The position numbers and the translations under genes were made by a program. From assembly GCA_963754305.1 (NCBI GenBank), contig CAVWFR010000051.1, positions 248,001 through 312,000 on the forward strand: DNA of 64,000 nt, written 5' to 3'. Positions 34,165 to 42,960 of the stretch are shown in pieces. Under the pieces are notes generated by a model, which was given only the letters and a program-made list of their open reading frames with translations, did no database searches and was not told the origin of the DNA. Position 1 is the first letter of the stretch, and every line of letters starts with the position of its first letter. The DNA comes from DATEDA01 sp963754305 (GTDB lineage Bacteria; Pseudomonadota; Gammaproteobacteria; Burkholderiales; SG8-39).

Positions 34165-35486
34165 GCGATTCGCGGGAACTGCTCGAGGCGCCAGCACCGG
34201 GCGAGCAGCTCCCACGCTGGCCCGTCGCCGATCACCGGTACGGCCAGCTCCAGATACTTCTCCTCGAGCTCGCGGTCGGTGAGCGGCGCGTCGGGATCGC
34301 CCTTGCGCGTCGGCTGCAGGTGCTCGCCGCGGCGGCCGTCGCGGGCGACGATCGCGACGCGGGCGGCGCGCTGTCCGGGGAAGGTGGCGTCCAGCGCCGG
34401 ATCGATCGCGACGTCGACCCGCCGCATGAGATCGCGCGTGATCGCGTCCTCGATTCTCGCCGGCGCGAAGGCTGCGAGCCGGACGCTGCCGTGCGCGAGC
34501 GCCGAAGCGACGACGTACTTCAGCGAAAAGCGCGCTTCCGCCGGGGTGCGCGGCTCCTGGTAGTGCGCGACCTCGAGTCCCGCGCGATACGTGCCGACGC
34601 TCACACGCTCGATATCGCGTGCGGCGACGCCGAGTTTCGCCTGCACCGCGAGCGCGCCGTCGATCGCGGCGAAGGTGTGGCCGCAGCAGGCGTGGTTCTT
34701 GAAAGTCATCCGCGTGATATGGAAATCCCGACCGAGCGTCGCGAGCGCCTGGTCCCAGTCCGGTCCGTCGCCCATTGCGCGGCCGTAGCCCGCCTCGCCT
34801 TCGAGCACGTCGAGGGAGCCGGTGATGCCTTCGGCCGCCGCGAGCGCGGCGGTGACGCCGGCCTCCGCGGCGCGGCCGGCGTGCAGCGGCTTCGACATCG
34901 AATCCATGCGGAACGCCTGCTGCAGACCGGCGGAGAACGTCGCAACGGTGGCGAGCGTGTGCGCGAAGCGTGGCCGGTCCAGCTCGATCAGCTCGGCGGC
35001 CGCCGCAGCGGCGCCGAAGCAGCCGATGGTGCCGGTGTTGTGCCAGTAGCGGTAGTGCGCGCGCCCCATCGCCGCGCCGATCCGCGTCGAGATCTCGTAG
35101 CCGACGATCATTGCGCGCAGGAACGCCTCGCCGCTTGCGCCCCGGGCCTGCGCGAGTGCGAGTGCCGCGGGGATGGTCGGTGCGCCGGGGTGGTAGATGC
35201 CGTCGCGGAAGATGTCGTCGACCTCGACGGTGTGCGCGGCCGAGCCGTTGATCAGCGCCGCCGCGCGCACCGTGGCGCGTCGCCCGAGCGCGAGGCGCGC
35301 TTCGCCCCGGTCGAGCTCCTCGCCGAGCGCTTCCTCCAGTGCGGTAGCGGGCGGCAAGACGGCGCCCGGGAGAAGTGCGGCGTACCAGTCGATCACCGCA
35401 CGCTTCGCGTGGTGCAGCACCTCCGGCGCGATCGGCTGTCCGCGGAACGCTTCAGCGAATGCGGCGAACCGCTCGACGACGTACAT
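34161..35486 (-). CDS. MmgE/PrpD family protein
   Basis: A 441-residue MmgE/PrpD-fold protein (2-methylcitrate dehydratase / cis-aconitate decarboxylase superfamily). Landmarks: VIDWYAALLPG, INGSAAHTVEVDD near residues 95-107, HPGAPTIPAALA, HNTGTIGCFGAAAAAA, MDSMSKPLHAGRAAEAGV and KNHACCGHTF. Its ATG overlaps the stop of the upstream Bug gene by one base (TGATG), and its stop overlaps the CoA-ligase GTG, so the operon is fully coupled. Activity is probably dehydration, isomerisation or decarboxylation of a di- or tricarboxylate; the exact substrate is unknown. Confidence 0.85.
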   Translation of the reverse strand: MYVVERFAAFAEAFRGQPIAPEVLHHAKRAVIDWYAALLPGAVLPPATALEEALGEELDRGEARLALGRRATVRAAALINGSAAHTVEVDDIFRDGIYHPGAPTIPAALALAQARGASGEAFLRAMIVGYEISTRIGAAMGRAHYRYWHNTGTIGCFGAAAAAAELIELDRPRFAHTLATVATFSAGLQQAFRMDSMSKPLHAGRAAEAGVTAALAAAEGITGSLDVLEGEAGYGRAMGDGPDWDQALATLGRDFHITRMTFKNHACCGHTFAAIDGALAVQAKLGVAARDIERVSVGTYRAGLEVAHYQEPRTPAEARFSLKYVVASALAHGSVRLAAFAPARIEDAITRDLMRRVDVAIDPALDATFPGQRAARVAIVARDGRRGEHLQPTRKGDPDAPLTDRELEEKYLELAVPVIGDGPAWELLARCWRLEQFPRIA

Positions 35487-36457
35487 CAGTCCACCTTCGC
35501 GCCGGCGGCCTTGACGAGCTTCGCCCACTTCGCGGTCTCGGCGCGCATGTACTCGCCGAACTCCTCCGGTGACGAACCGACCGGGTCGGCGCCCTGCTGG
35601 ATGAACTTCTCGCGCAGCTCGGGGTTCTTCAGCGCGCGTGCCATTTCCGACGCGACCTTGACGACGACCTCGCTCGACAGCCCCGCCGGCCCGACGAGTC
35701 CGAACCACGAGGAAGCGTCGAAATCCGGATAGCCCGACTCGGCGATGGTCGGCAGCTCGGGGACGCCCGCCGAGCGTTTCGTGCTCGTCACCGCGAGCGC
35801 GCGGAGCTTGCCGCTGCGCACCAGCTGGATCGCCGACGGGATGGTCGCGAACATGAAGTGCACCTGTTCGCCGGCGAGCACGTCGTTGAGCGCTACCGCG
35901 CCCTTGTAGGGCACGTGCGTCATGTCCAGACCGGCCTGCAGCTTGAGCAGCTCGCCCGACAGATGCGACGAGGTGCCGCTCCCGGTCGACGCGTAGAAGT
36001 ACTTGCCGGGATTCGCCTTCACCAGCGCGACGAACTCCGTGAACGTGGTCGCCGGAACTTTGGGATTCACGACCAGCATGTTCGGCACGTGCGCGACGAG
36101 CGTGATCGGCGTGAGATCCCGCAGGTTGTCGAATGGCATCGACTTGAAGAGGCTCGCGTTGATCGCGAGCGGCCCGACCGAGCCCATGAGCAGCGTGTAG
36201 CCGTCGGGCTTCGCCCGCGCGACCAGCTCGGCGGCGATGTTGCCGGTGGCACCGGCGCGGTTCTCGATCACGATCGGCTGGCCCCACGCTCTTGCGAGCT
36301 CGTTGCCGATCAGGCGCGCGATGATGTCGGTGGTGCCGCCGGCCGAGAAGCCGACGAAGATCCTCACCTCGCGCTGCGGCCAGGCACCTTGCGCGTGCGC
36401 GAGCTGCGCGACGAGCGCCAGCGCTAGCAGGACGATGCGGGCGGCACGGATCGTCAT
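35486..36457 (-). CDS. Bug (TctC-like) periplasmic binding protein 3
   Basis: A 323-residue Bug protein. Signal peptide MTIRAARIVLLALALVAQLAHAQG, then WPQREVRIFVGFSAGGTTD, NRAGATGNIAAE, PDGYTLLMG, VPYKGAVALND and PELPTIAESG. It is the first gene of the operon with MmgE/PrpD, CoA ligase and CoA-transferase (one-base stop/start overlap), so its ligand is probably the substrate of that pathway. The upstream 100 bases separate it from a divergent Bug gene. Confidence 0.9.
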   Translation of the reverse strand: MTIRAARIVLLALALVAQLAHAQGAWPQREVRIFVGFSAGGTTDIIARLIGNELARAWGQPIVIENRAGATGNIAAELVARAKPDGYTLLMGSVGPLAINASLFKSMPFDNLRDLTPITLVAHVPNMLVVNPKVPATTFTEFVALVKANPGKYFYASTGSGTSSHLSGELLKLQAGLDMTHVPYKGAVALNDVLAGEQVHFMFATIPSAIQLVRSGKLRALAVTSTKRSAGVPELPTIAESGYPDFDASSWFGLVGPAGLSSEVVVKVASEMARALKNPELREKFIQQGADPVGSSPEEFGEYMRAETAKWAKLVKAAGAKVD

Positions 36458-36557
36458 CGAGGAGAAAGCGTATCACGCGCGCCGGCCGCGAAATCGCTCA
36501 TCGGGCGCGCCCGGCTTCTCGTCTACCATTGCCGGCACCACACCAGCCGGGATTCTC

Positions 36558-37514
36558 ATGATCGCTCGTCTCGTCGTCCTCGCCGCACTGCTCGCCAGCG
36601 CCAATGCCCTCGCGCAAAGCTTCCCGAGCCGTCCGATCCGCGTGGTCGTGCCGTTCCCGCCGGGCGGCGGCACCGACGTCGTGGCGCGCACCGTCGCGCC
36701 GCGGATGTCGGAGCTGCTCGGCCAGCCGATCGTGGTCGAGAACCGTGCTGGCGCCGGCGGCAACGTCGGCACCGAAGCCGTCGCGAAAGCGCCCGCGGAT
36801 GGCTACACGCTGCTCGTCGCGAGCGCCGCCACCGCGATCAACAACACTTTGGCGAAGACCATCTCGTGGGATCTCGCGAAAGACTTCGCGCCGGTGGTGC
36901 TGCTGGTCATCAACCAGAGCCTGCTGGTGGCGCATCCGTCGGTGCCTGTGTCCAGCGTGAAGGAGCTGATCGTGCTCGCAAAGGCGCAGCCGGGCCAAAT
37001 CACCTACGCCTCGTACGGCAACGGCAGCTCGGCGCACCTGGTCGCGGAGCTGTTCAAGATGATGGCCGGCGTGGACTTGCTGCATGTGCCCTACAAGGGC
37101 GCTGCGCCGGCGGTGAACGACCTGATCGGCGGCCAGGTGAACGTGATTTTCGCCGACGTCGCCGCGGTGCTGCCGCACGTGAAGTCGGGCAAGGCGAAGC
37201 CGCTCGGCATCGGCTCGTCGCGCCGCTTCGACGGCCTGCCGGACGTCCCGACGATCGCCGAGGCCGGCGTGCCCGGCTTCGAGGGCGGCGGCTTTCTCGG
37301 CCTCGTCGCGCCGGCCGGCACGCCCGCCGAGGCGATCGCCGCGCTCAACGCCGCTGCGGCCAAGACGCTCGCCGTGCCCGAAGTGCGCGAACGTCTCAAC
37401 GCGCTCGCTTCCATTCCCGTCGGCGAGTCGCCGGCTTACTTCGGCCGCTTCCTGCGCACGGAGGTGGACAAGTGGGCGCAGGTCATCCGCGCCGGGAACA
37501 TCAAGCCCGACTAG
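36558..37514 (+). CDS. Bug (TctC-like) periplasmic binding protein 4
   Basis: A 318-residue Bug protein, signal peptide to about residue 20 (ANALAQS), then FPSRPIRVVVPFPPGGGTD, NRAGAGGNVGTE, ADGYTLLVA, VPYKGAAPAVND and PDVPTIAEAG. It is divergent from Bug 3, so the 100-base gap probably holds both promoters. Its TAG overlaps the convergent racemase-like gene at CTAG (37511-37514). Ligand unknown; its neighbours suggest a hydroxy- or dicarboxylic acid. Confidence 0.9.
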   Translation: MIARLVVLAALLASANALAQSFPSRPIRVVVPFPPGGGTDVVARTVAPRMSELLGQPIVVENRAGAGGNVGTEAVAKAPADGYTLLVASAATAINNTLAKTISWDLAKDFAPVVLLVINQSLLVAHPSVPVSSVKELIVLAKAQPGQITYASYGNGSSAHLVAELFKMMAGVDLLHVPYKGAAPAVNDLIGGQVNVIFADVAAVLPHVKSGKAKPLGIGSSRRFDGLPDVPTIAEAGVPGFEGGGFLGLVAPAGTPAEAIAALNAAAAKTLAVPEVRERLNALASIPVGESPAYFGRFLRTEVDKWAQVIRAGNIKPD

Positions 37515-38320
37515 CGGCGGTCGAGAAAGCGGTCGAGCCCGTAGAACCGCAGCACCTGCTCCACGCGCTCGCGGGGCGGGCGGGCGTGGAGCCAGCCGCG
37601 CCGGCTGGGCGCGAACCCGGTGGTCTGCGCGAGATCGACGACGGTCTCGGTCATCTTGAGAGTCAGCGCCAGGCTGTCGATCAGCGGCACGTCGTCGACG
37701 CGCTGCACGCCCTCCCAGGCGAGCAGCACGTTGAGCGGGATCTCGCCTGGGATGATGACGTCCGCGCCGGCGGCGATCAGCGAGCGCGCCGCTGCCGTGA
37801 ACTTGTCGATCAGCGGCCCGGGGTTCGCGAATCCTGCGAGCACGTCGCGAAAGCGAAAACCTACCGGCACCACGCCGATGCAGCGCTCGGCGAGGCCATA
37901 GTCGCGGATCTGCTCCAGGTAGCGCGGCGCCATCTGGTCGATGAAGAGGAGCATGCCGAAACGGCGGCCGAGCATCCCAGCGAGATTGAAGCAAACCTCG
38001 CCCGCGCCCACGACCGGGATGTCGACGATCGATCGCACTTCGCGCAGCATCGGATCGGGCAGCGTGCACATGGCGAACGCATCGAAGCCGGCGCGCTCGG
38101 CGTTGATCGCCTGCACCGGGAACTGCAGGCTGTGCAGCGCGAAGAGCGACGCGTAGCCGATGTCGTCGCCCGGATAGTTCGCAGGATAGGTGCCCGGCGC
38201 GAGCCCGTGCAGCACCACCTCGGTGTCGGGCCTGAGGACGCGGCGGATGTGCTGCGCGATGCGCGCCGCGTAGTCGGGAACGTCGTCTAGCACCGTCAGG
38301 CTTTGGTGCCAGATGCGCAT
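37511..38320 (-). CDS. Asp/Glu/hydantoin racemase-family protein lacking the second cysteine
   Basis: A 269-residue protein of the Asp/Glu racemase superfamily. One catalytic-type Cys is present, C85 in FDAFAMCTLPDP. The second, which in true racemases sits in a G-C-T-G loop, is replaced by GADVIIPGEIP. A one-Cys member is more likely to be a decarboxylase or isomerase-like enzyme, or inactive, than a two-base racemase. It lies 8 bases after the class II aldolase gene on the same strand. The ATG at 38320 (MRIWHQSL) was chosen because the superfamily starts with this strand. Confidence 0.75.
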   Translation of the reverse strand: MRIWHQSLTVLDDVPDYAARIAQHIRRVLRPDTEVVLHGLAPGTYPANYPGDDIGYASLFALHSLQFPVQAINAERAGFDAFAMCTLPDPMLREVRSIVDIPVVGAGEVCFNLAGMLGRRFGMLLFIDQMAPRYLEQIRDYGLAERCIGVVPVGFRFRDVLAGFANPGPLIDKFTAAARSLIAAGADVIIPGEIPLNVLLAWEGVQRVDDVPLIDSLALTLKMTETVVDLAQTTGFAPSRRGWLHARPPRERVEQVLRFYGLDRFLDRR

Positions 38321-38328
38321 CGTCGGCG

Positions 38329-39171
38329 CTAGTTCTTGTACGACGCGTCGATCCGGTCGGCGAGACGCCGCATCGCCGGCCACTCGAGCAGGCCGTAGGG
38401 GCGGCGCACGTTTGGCTGGTAGAGATGGTTGGTCTTGTCGACGATGGCCTGCGGCGGCAGCACGAGCGGGTCGTTGCACGCCATCGCCATGAGCTGGGAG
38501 CGGCAGGCGCGTTCGAGCCGGTAGGCGTTGTTGAACGCTTGCGCCACCGTAGCCCCAAGCGCGAGTACGCCATGGTTACGGAGAAGCATCACCTCGCAGT
38601 CGCCGAGGTTCGCGATGAGCCGCGCGCGCTCGTCCATCTCGAGCACCACGCCCTCGTAGTCGTGATAAGCCACCTTCGTAAAGCGCATCGCCGTCTGCGT
38701 CATCGGCAACAGGCCGCTCTTCAGCGCCGACACCGCCATGCCGGCGAGCGAGTGGGTGTGGATGATGCAGTGGATCTCTGGCTTCGCCTCGTGGATCGCC
38801 CCGTGGATGACGTAGCCCGCGGGGTTGAACTTGTAGCCGAGCCCGGCCGGAAACTCAGGCGCCCACTGGACGTTCCCGGCGAGGTCGACCTTGATCAGCG
38901 ACGAGGCGCAGATCTCGTCGTAGGTGAGGCCCATCGGGTTCAGCAGGAACGATTCGGTGCCGGGGATGCGCGCCGAGATGTGGTTGTAGATGATGTCGTC
39001 CATGCCGTAGTGCCGGACGAGGCGGTAGGCGCAGGCGCAATCGACGCGCGCCTCCCACTCGGCCGCGCTCACCTTGCCCTTGAGCGACTTGAACTCGAGC
39101 GGCGGATAGTCCTTGTCGGGCGCGAGGTCGGGGTAGGCCTTGCGGAGATCGGTGACTTTGGCTTTGGTCAT
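38329..39171 (-). CDS. Class II aldolase/adducin family protein
   Basis: A 280-residue zinc-dependent aldolase/adducin-fold enzyme. The metal ligands are visible in IIHTHSLAG (His-x-His) and LRNHGVLALG, with the substrate-loop YNHISARIPG and LLNPMGLTYDEICASSLIKVD earlier. Family members cleave or epimerise phosphorylated or free hydroxy-keto compounds; this subgroup (about 260-280 residues with an N-terminal extension) has no settled substrate. It lies between the one-Cys racemase-like gene and the beta-propeller gene, all on the minus strand with short gaps (8 and 39 bases), suggesting one operon. Confidence 0.85.
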   Translation of the reverse strand: MTKAKVTDLRKAYPDLAPDKDYPPLEFKSLKGKVSAAEWEARVDCACAYRLVRHYGMDDIIYNHISARIPGTESFLLNPMGLTYDEICASSLIKVDLAGNVQWAPEFPAGLGYKFNPAGYVIHGAIHEAKPEIHCIIHTHSLAGMAVSALKSGLLPMTQTAMRFTKVAYHDYEGVVLEMDERARLIANLGDCEVMLLRNHGVLALGATVAQAFNNAYRLERACRSQLMAMACNDPLVLPPQAIVDKTNHLYQPNVRRPYGLLEWPAMRRLADRIDASYKN

Positions 39172-39210
39172 GGGTGTCTTGGAAATCGTGGCGTGCGCGT
39201 CGCGAGCGTG

Positions 39211-40170
39211 TCACTTGTACCGATAGACCACGAGCTTGTCGGCCGCCGACTCGGGCGTCCAGACCTCACCCTTGCGGCCATGGATCTGGCGCACGTTCGG
39301 CGTTGCGGTCGAGGACTTGAACGTCTCGAACTTCTGCGTCGCCGGGTCGAATCGCAGCATCGCCTGCTCTGACCACTCCGACACCCAAACCTTGTCGGTC
39401 TCGTCCACGTAGACCGCATAGACACGGGGCCGCTCGCCGGGCGCTTTCCATTGCGCCCACGCGCCGGTTTTCGGGTCATAGCGGCTGACCTGGCCCGAGT
39501 TCCATTCGCTGACCCAGATGCTCCCCTTCGAGTCCGACCAGACGCGCCGCGCGCCCTGGCCCTTGGTGGGCGGCTCGATCACGGTCACCGCCGAGTTCGC
39601 CGCGTCGATGCGCGCGATGTGAGAGCCGGCGAGTGAGGCGTAGTAAACGACGCCCTCCGGCGTGACGTGGATGCCATACGCGCCCCGTCCTTTCGGCGCG
39701 TCGAACACTTTCATGTCGCCGGTGACGGGATCGAGCCGGCCGTAGATGCCGTTCTGGCCGGTAAACCAGTGAATGCCGGCCCTGTCGAAGATCGCCGTGT
39801 TCAGGTTGACGGAACCGCGCGCCTCGGGCAGCGGCCACGCCTTCACCTGCAGCGTTTTGGGATCGACCCGGACGATCGCGTTCTGGCCGCTGTCGGTAAG
39901 CCAAGGTGCTCCGTCGGCGCCCGCGATCACACCGTGTGGAGAAGACCCCGATCCCAGCGGGATCAGGTCGACCTTCCCGGTCTTTGGATCGAGCCGGCCG
40001 AGATGGCCGCTGCGTTGCGCGGAGAACCACACCGGGCCGTCGGGCGCGGGGTCCGCCCAGACGTCGTGCGCGCCGACACGCGGCGGGAGCGGATATTCCT
40101 GGACGGTGACTTGCGCCGCGGCCGTCGCGGCGGCGAGCGCGAGACCGGCGGCGAGGAGCATTCTGCGCAT
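39211..40170 (-). CDS. Periplasmic Vgb/streptogramin-lyase-like beta-propeller
   Basis: A 319-residue secreted protein with a signal peptide (MRRMLLAAGLALAAATAAAQ) and a seven-bladed propeller of Vgb type. Repeated blade motifs are GRLDPKTGKV, VRVDPKTLQV, GRLDPVTGDM, ARIDAANSAV, SRYDPKTGAW and LRFDPATQKF. Vgb lyases open cyclic depsipeptides, but most relatives have unknown roles, and NHL/SMP-30-type propellers are often lactonases. A GGAGG ribosome binding site precedes the ATG. It lies 26 bases after the TPP-enzyme stop, so it is probably co-transcribed with it. Confidence 0.78.
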   Translation of the reverse strand: MRRMLLAAGLALAAATAAAQVTVQEYPLPPRVGAHDVWADPAPDGPVWFSAQRSGHLGRLDPKTGKVDLIPLGSGSSPHGVIAGADGAPWLTDSGQNAIVRVDPKTLQVKAWPLPEARGSVNLNTAIFDRAGIHWFTGQNGIYGRLDPVTGDMKVFDAPKGRGAYGIHVTPEGVVYYASLAGSHIARIDAANSAVTVIEPPTKGQGARRVWSDSKGSIWVSEWNSGQVSRYDPKTGAWAQWKAPGERPRVYAVYVDETDKVWVSEWSEQAMLRFDPATQKFETFKSSTATPNVRQIHGRKGEVWTPESAADKLVVYRYK

Positions 40171-40196
40171 GGCTGTCCTCCTGGTGCGAGCCTCGA

Positions 40197-41873
40197 CTAT
40201 GCCACCGCCGTCGGCGCGATGGCGTCGATGTCGGTGACCACGTCGATGACCGCCGGCCGGTTCGCGGCGAGCGCACGCCCGAGCGCCGGCGCGAAGTCGG
40301 CGGGCCGCTCGACCCGGATCCCGAGCGCGCCGATGTCTTCGGCGACGCGCGCGACGTCGACCTTGTTGAAGGTCCACAGCTCGCGCGCCTGCTCGGTCTG
40401 CTCGCCGCCGTACGCGCGGTCGAAGCCGCGCTTCGACTGGTTGCCGCTCGCGTTGTTGTTGACGACGGTAACCGCGTTGATCTTCCAGCGCACCGCGGTC
40501 TCGATCTCGCCGATGTGATACCAGAGGCCGGCATCGCCGGTGAAGGTCACGACCGGGCGATCGGGGGCGCCGCACTTCGCGCCGAGACCGGCAGGGAACG
40601 CCCAGCCGAGGTGACCGGCGCTCCGGAGGTAGCTCTGGCGCGGCGTGCGCAGGTCGTACATGCCGCCCATCCACATGCCTGCGTGGCCGGTGTCGACGAC
40701 GACGATCGCGTCGTCCGGCACGTGGCGCGTCAGCTCGGCACAGATCCGCTCCGGGCGGATCGGCACGGCTTCGGAGGCGAGCACCGGGTGGTACTTCTCC
40801 TGCCACGCATGGCAGATGCTGCGCGTCGTGCCGAGCCACGCGTGCCGGCGTTCGGTGGTCGACGTGTCCGCGTGTTCGAGCATCCGCGCGAGCGCGGTCT
40901 TTGCATCCCCGAGCACCGCGGCCTCGAGCGGATAGTTCCGGCCAAGCGTTTCCGGGTCGATGTCGATCTGGATCGCGCGCACGCCGACCTTCGGCACCGC
41001 CCAGAAGTGGGTCGTCATGCCGCCCGCGGTCGTGCCGATGAAGCACACGAGATCGGCGCCGGCAACGACGCGGTTCGCGCTCTCGCGCGAGTAGCTGCCG
41101 ACGACGCCGACCGCGAGCGGATGGGTGCCGGGAATCGTGTCCTTGCCGTTCAGCGAGGTCGCGACCGGAACGCCGAGCTTCTCCGCGAGCGCGACCAGTT
41201 CAAGACTGGCGCCCGAGGCGCGCACCCCGCCGCCGGCGACGATCACCGGGCGCTCGGCCGATTGGAGCGCAGCGAGCGCGGCGAGTACGTGCGCTCGCTC
41301 GGGCTCGGGACGGAACGGCGGCACGCGCGCGAACCGGGGTTCGCAGAGTGGCGCCATCTCGGCTTCTTCCTGGTCGATCTGACCCTCGTTGCCGCGGAAC
41401 TGCAGATGCACCGGCCCGGGTGCGCCGGAGACCGCGACGCGGAACGCCTGCCGGATCATGTCGGGGAACCGCTCGACCGCATCGATCGTCGCGTTCCACT
41501 TCGTCACGGCCTCGAACGCCGGGACGTCGTCCACCTCTTGGTACACCTGCCGGAACTTCGTGCGCGGTTCGCGCCCGCCTGTGAACGCGATCACAGGCGA
41601 GTGCGCCAGATACGCGTCGCGCAAACCCGCCGCGAGGTTGAGCGCGCCGACGACCTGCGCCATGCATACGCCCGGCCGCCCAGAGGCGCGCGCGTAACCG
41701 TCGGCCATGTACGCGGCGGACTTTTCACCGTGCGTGTGGATCCGCCGGATCGCGGTGCGCCGCTCCATCTCGGCGAACGTGCGGCGCAGCACCGCGGGCA
41801 CCATGAAAACATGCGTGACGTCATAACCGGCGAGCATGTCGGCGAGCACTTCCGCTCCGGTCAGCTTCGTCAT
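40197..41873 (-). CDS. Thiamine-diphosphate-dependent enzyme (acetolactate synthase-like)
   Basis: A 558-residue TPP enzyme with the three-domain plan. N-terminal PYR domain with cofactor-activating E50 in HTHGEKSAAYMADGYAR; middle domain (VIVAGGGVRASGA, IQIDIDPETLGRNY); C-terminal PP domain with GDAGLWYHIGEIETA and NNNASGNQ, the GDx-N(N) Mg/TPP motif. It is a decarboxylase or carboligase on a 2-keto acid or acyl-CoA; which one cannot be told. There is no FAD-specific hallmark. The ATG at 41873 begins MTKLTGAEVLADML, as in the family. It is divergent from the cyclase gene with 70 bases between starts. Confidence 0.85.
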   Translation of the reverse strand: MTKLTGAEVLADMLAGYDVTHVFMVPAVLRRTFAEMERRTAIRRIHTHGEKSAAYMADGYARASGRPGVCMAQVVGALNLAAGLRDAYLAHSPVIAFTGGREPRTKFRQVYQEVDDVPAFEAVTKWNATIDAVERFPDMIRQAFRVAVSGAPGPVHLQFRGNEGQIDQEEAEMAPLCEPRFARVPPFRPEPERAHVLAALAALQSAERPVIVAGGGVRASGASLELVALAEKLGVPVATSLNGKDTIPGTHPLAVGVVGSYSRESANRVVAGADLVCFIGTTAGGMTTHFWAVPKVGVRAIQIDIDPETLGRNYPLEAAVLGDAKTALARMLEHADTSTTERRHAWLGTTRSICHAWQEKYHPVLASEAVPIRPERICAELTRHVPDDAIVVVDTGHAGMWMGGMYDLRTPRQSYLRSAGHLGWAFPAGLGAKCGAPDRPVVTFTGDAGLWYHIGEIETAVRWKINAVTVVNNNASGNQSKRGFDRAYGGEQTEQARELWTFNKVDVARVAEDIGALGIRVERPADFAPALGRALAANRPAVIDVVTDIDAIAPTAVA

Positions 41874-41943
41874 TCTTCCGCGCGCGCTCCGCATGATCAA
41901 CGGTACGGCGATGATAAGCTACGCGCCCCGTTCGGAGGAGACG

Positions 41944-42960
41944 ATGCCGAGCAAAGCCGTACGCAAGCCGAAGACCCGCGACACGCGCGAGGCGCGCAAC
42001 CGCAAGCTCACGCGCAAGGACGTCCGGGCCGCCGCCAAGCGGCTCAAGAACTGGGGGCGCTGGGGGCGGGGCGACGAAATCGGCACGCTGAACCACGTCC
42101 GCCCCGAGGACATCGTGGCCGCGGCGAAGCTCGTGCGCACCGGCAAGGTGTTCTCGCTCGCGCTCAACTTCGATTCGAAGGGGCCGCAGGGCGGGAAGAG
42201 CAAGTATCCGTCGCTCGGCCGCTTCAACCCCGTCCACCTGATGCTGCGCACCGGGACCGATGCGTACTCGGGCGTGCTCGATCACCGCAAGATCCGCGGG
42301 GCCGACGATCTCGTGATCATGCCGCTCCAGTGCGGCACGCAATGGGACGGCCTCGGCCACATCTTCTATGAAGACTACATGTGGAACGGTTACGACTGCC
42401 GCACCGTTACCACTTCCGGTGCCCAGAAGGGCGGTATCGAGAAGACCAAGGACCGGATGATCGGCCGCGGCGTGCTGCTCGACATCGCCGCGCTGTACGG
42501 CAAGCGCTGGCTGCCCGACGGGTTCGCGATCACCAACGCGATGCTCGATGCGGCCGAGGCGAAGCAGAAGGTGACGGTCGGGCGCGGCGACTATCTCATC
42601 GTCCGCACCGGCCACGTCGAGGCGAAACTCGCCTCGAAGACGTGGGACGGCTACTCGGGCGGCGATGCACCGGGCCTCGCCTTCGAGACGCTCGACTGGC
42701 TGCAGGCGCGGCAGGTGGCGGCGATCGTCACCGACACCTGGGGCGTCGAGGTGCGGCCGAACGAGGCCGAAGACACCAACCAGCCGTGGCACTGGATCGC
42801 GATCCCGATCATGGGGCTGTCGGTCGGCGAGATCTTCGACCTCGCTGCGCTCGCGAAGGACTGCAAGGCCGACGGGCGTTACGAGTTCCTGTTCGTCGCC
42901 CCGGCGCTGCCGATCACCGGGGCGGTGGGCTCGCCGGTCAATCCGCTGGCGATCAAGTAG
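41944..42960 (+). CDS. Cyclase (kynurenine formamidase-like) family protein
   Basis: A 338-residue protein of the cyclase superfamily. The classic metal motif HxGTHxDxxxH reads QCGTQWDGLGHIF here: both first histidines are glutamine-substituted while Asp and the last His remain, a variant I believe exists in a long-form subfamily. Supporting text includes MPLQCGTQWDGLGH, GRGVLLDIA, GDYLIVRTGH and TDTWGVEV. Family members hydrolyse amides, lactones or cyclic ketones. A GGAGGAG ribosome binding site precedes the ATG at 41944. Its stop overlaps the next gene's GTG by one base (TAGTG). Confidence 0.8.
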   Translation: MPSKAVRKPKTRDTREARNRKLTRKDVRAAAKRLKNWGRWGRGDEIGTLNHVRPEDIVAAAKLVRTGKVFSLALNFDSKGPQGGKSKYPSLGRFNPVHLMLRTGTDAYSGVLDHRKIRGADDLVIMPLQCGTQWDGLGHIFYEDYMWNGYDCRTVTTSGAQKGGIEKTKDRMIGRGVLLDIAALYGKRWLPDGFAITNAMLDAAEAKQKVTVGRGDYLIVRTGHVEAKLASKTWDGYSGGDAPGLAFETLDWLQARQVAAIVTDTWGVEVRPNEAEDTNQPWHWIAIPIMGLSVGEIFDLAALAKDCKADGRYEFLFVAPALPITGAVGSPVNPLAIK

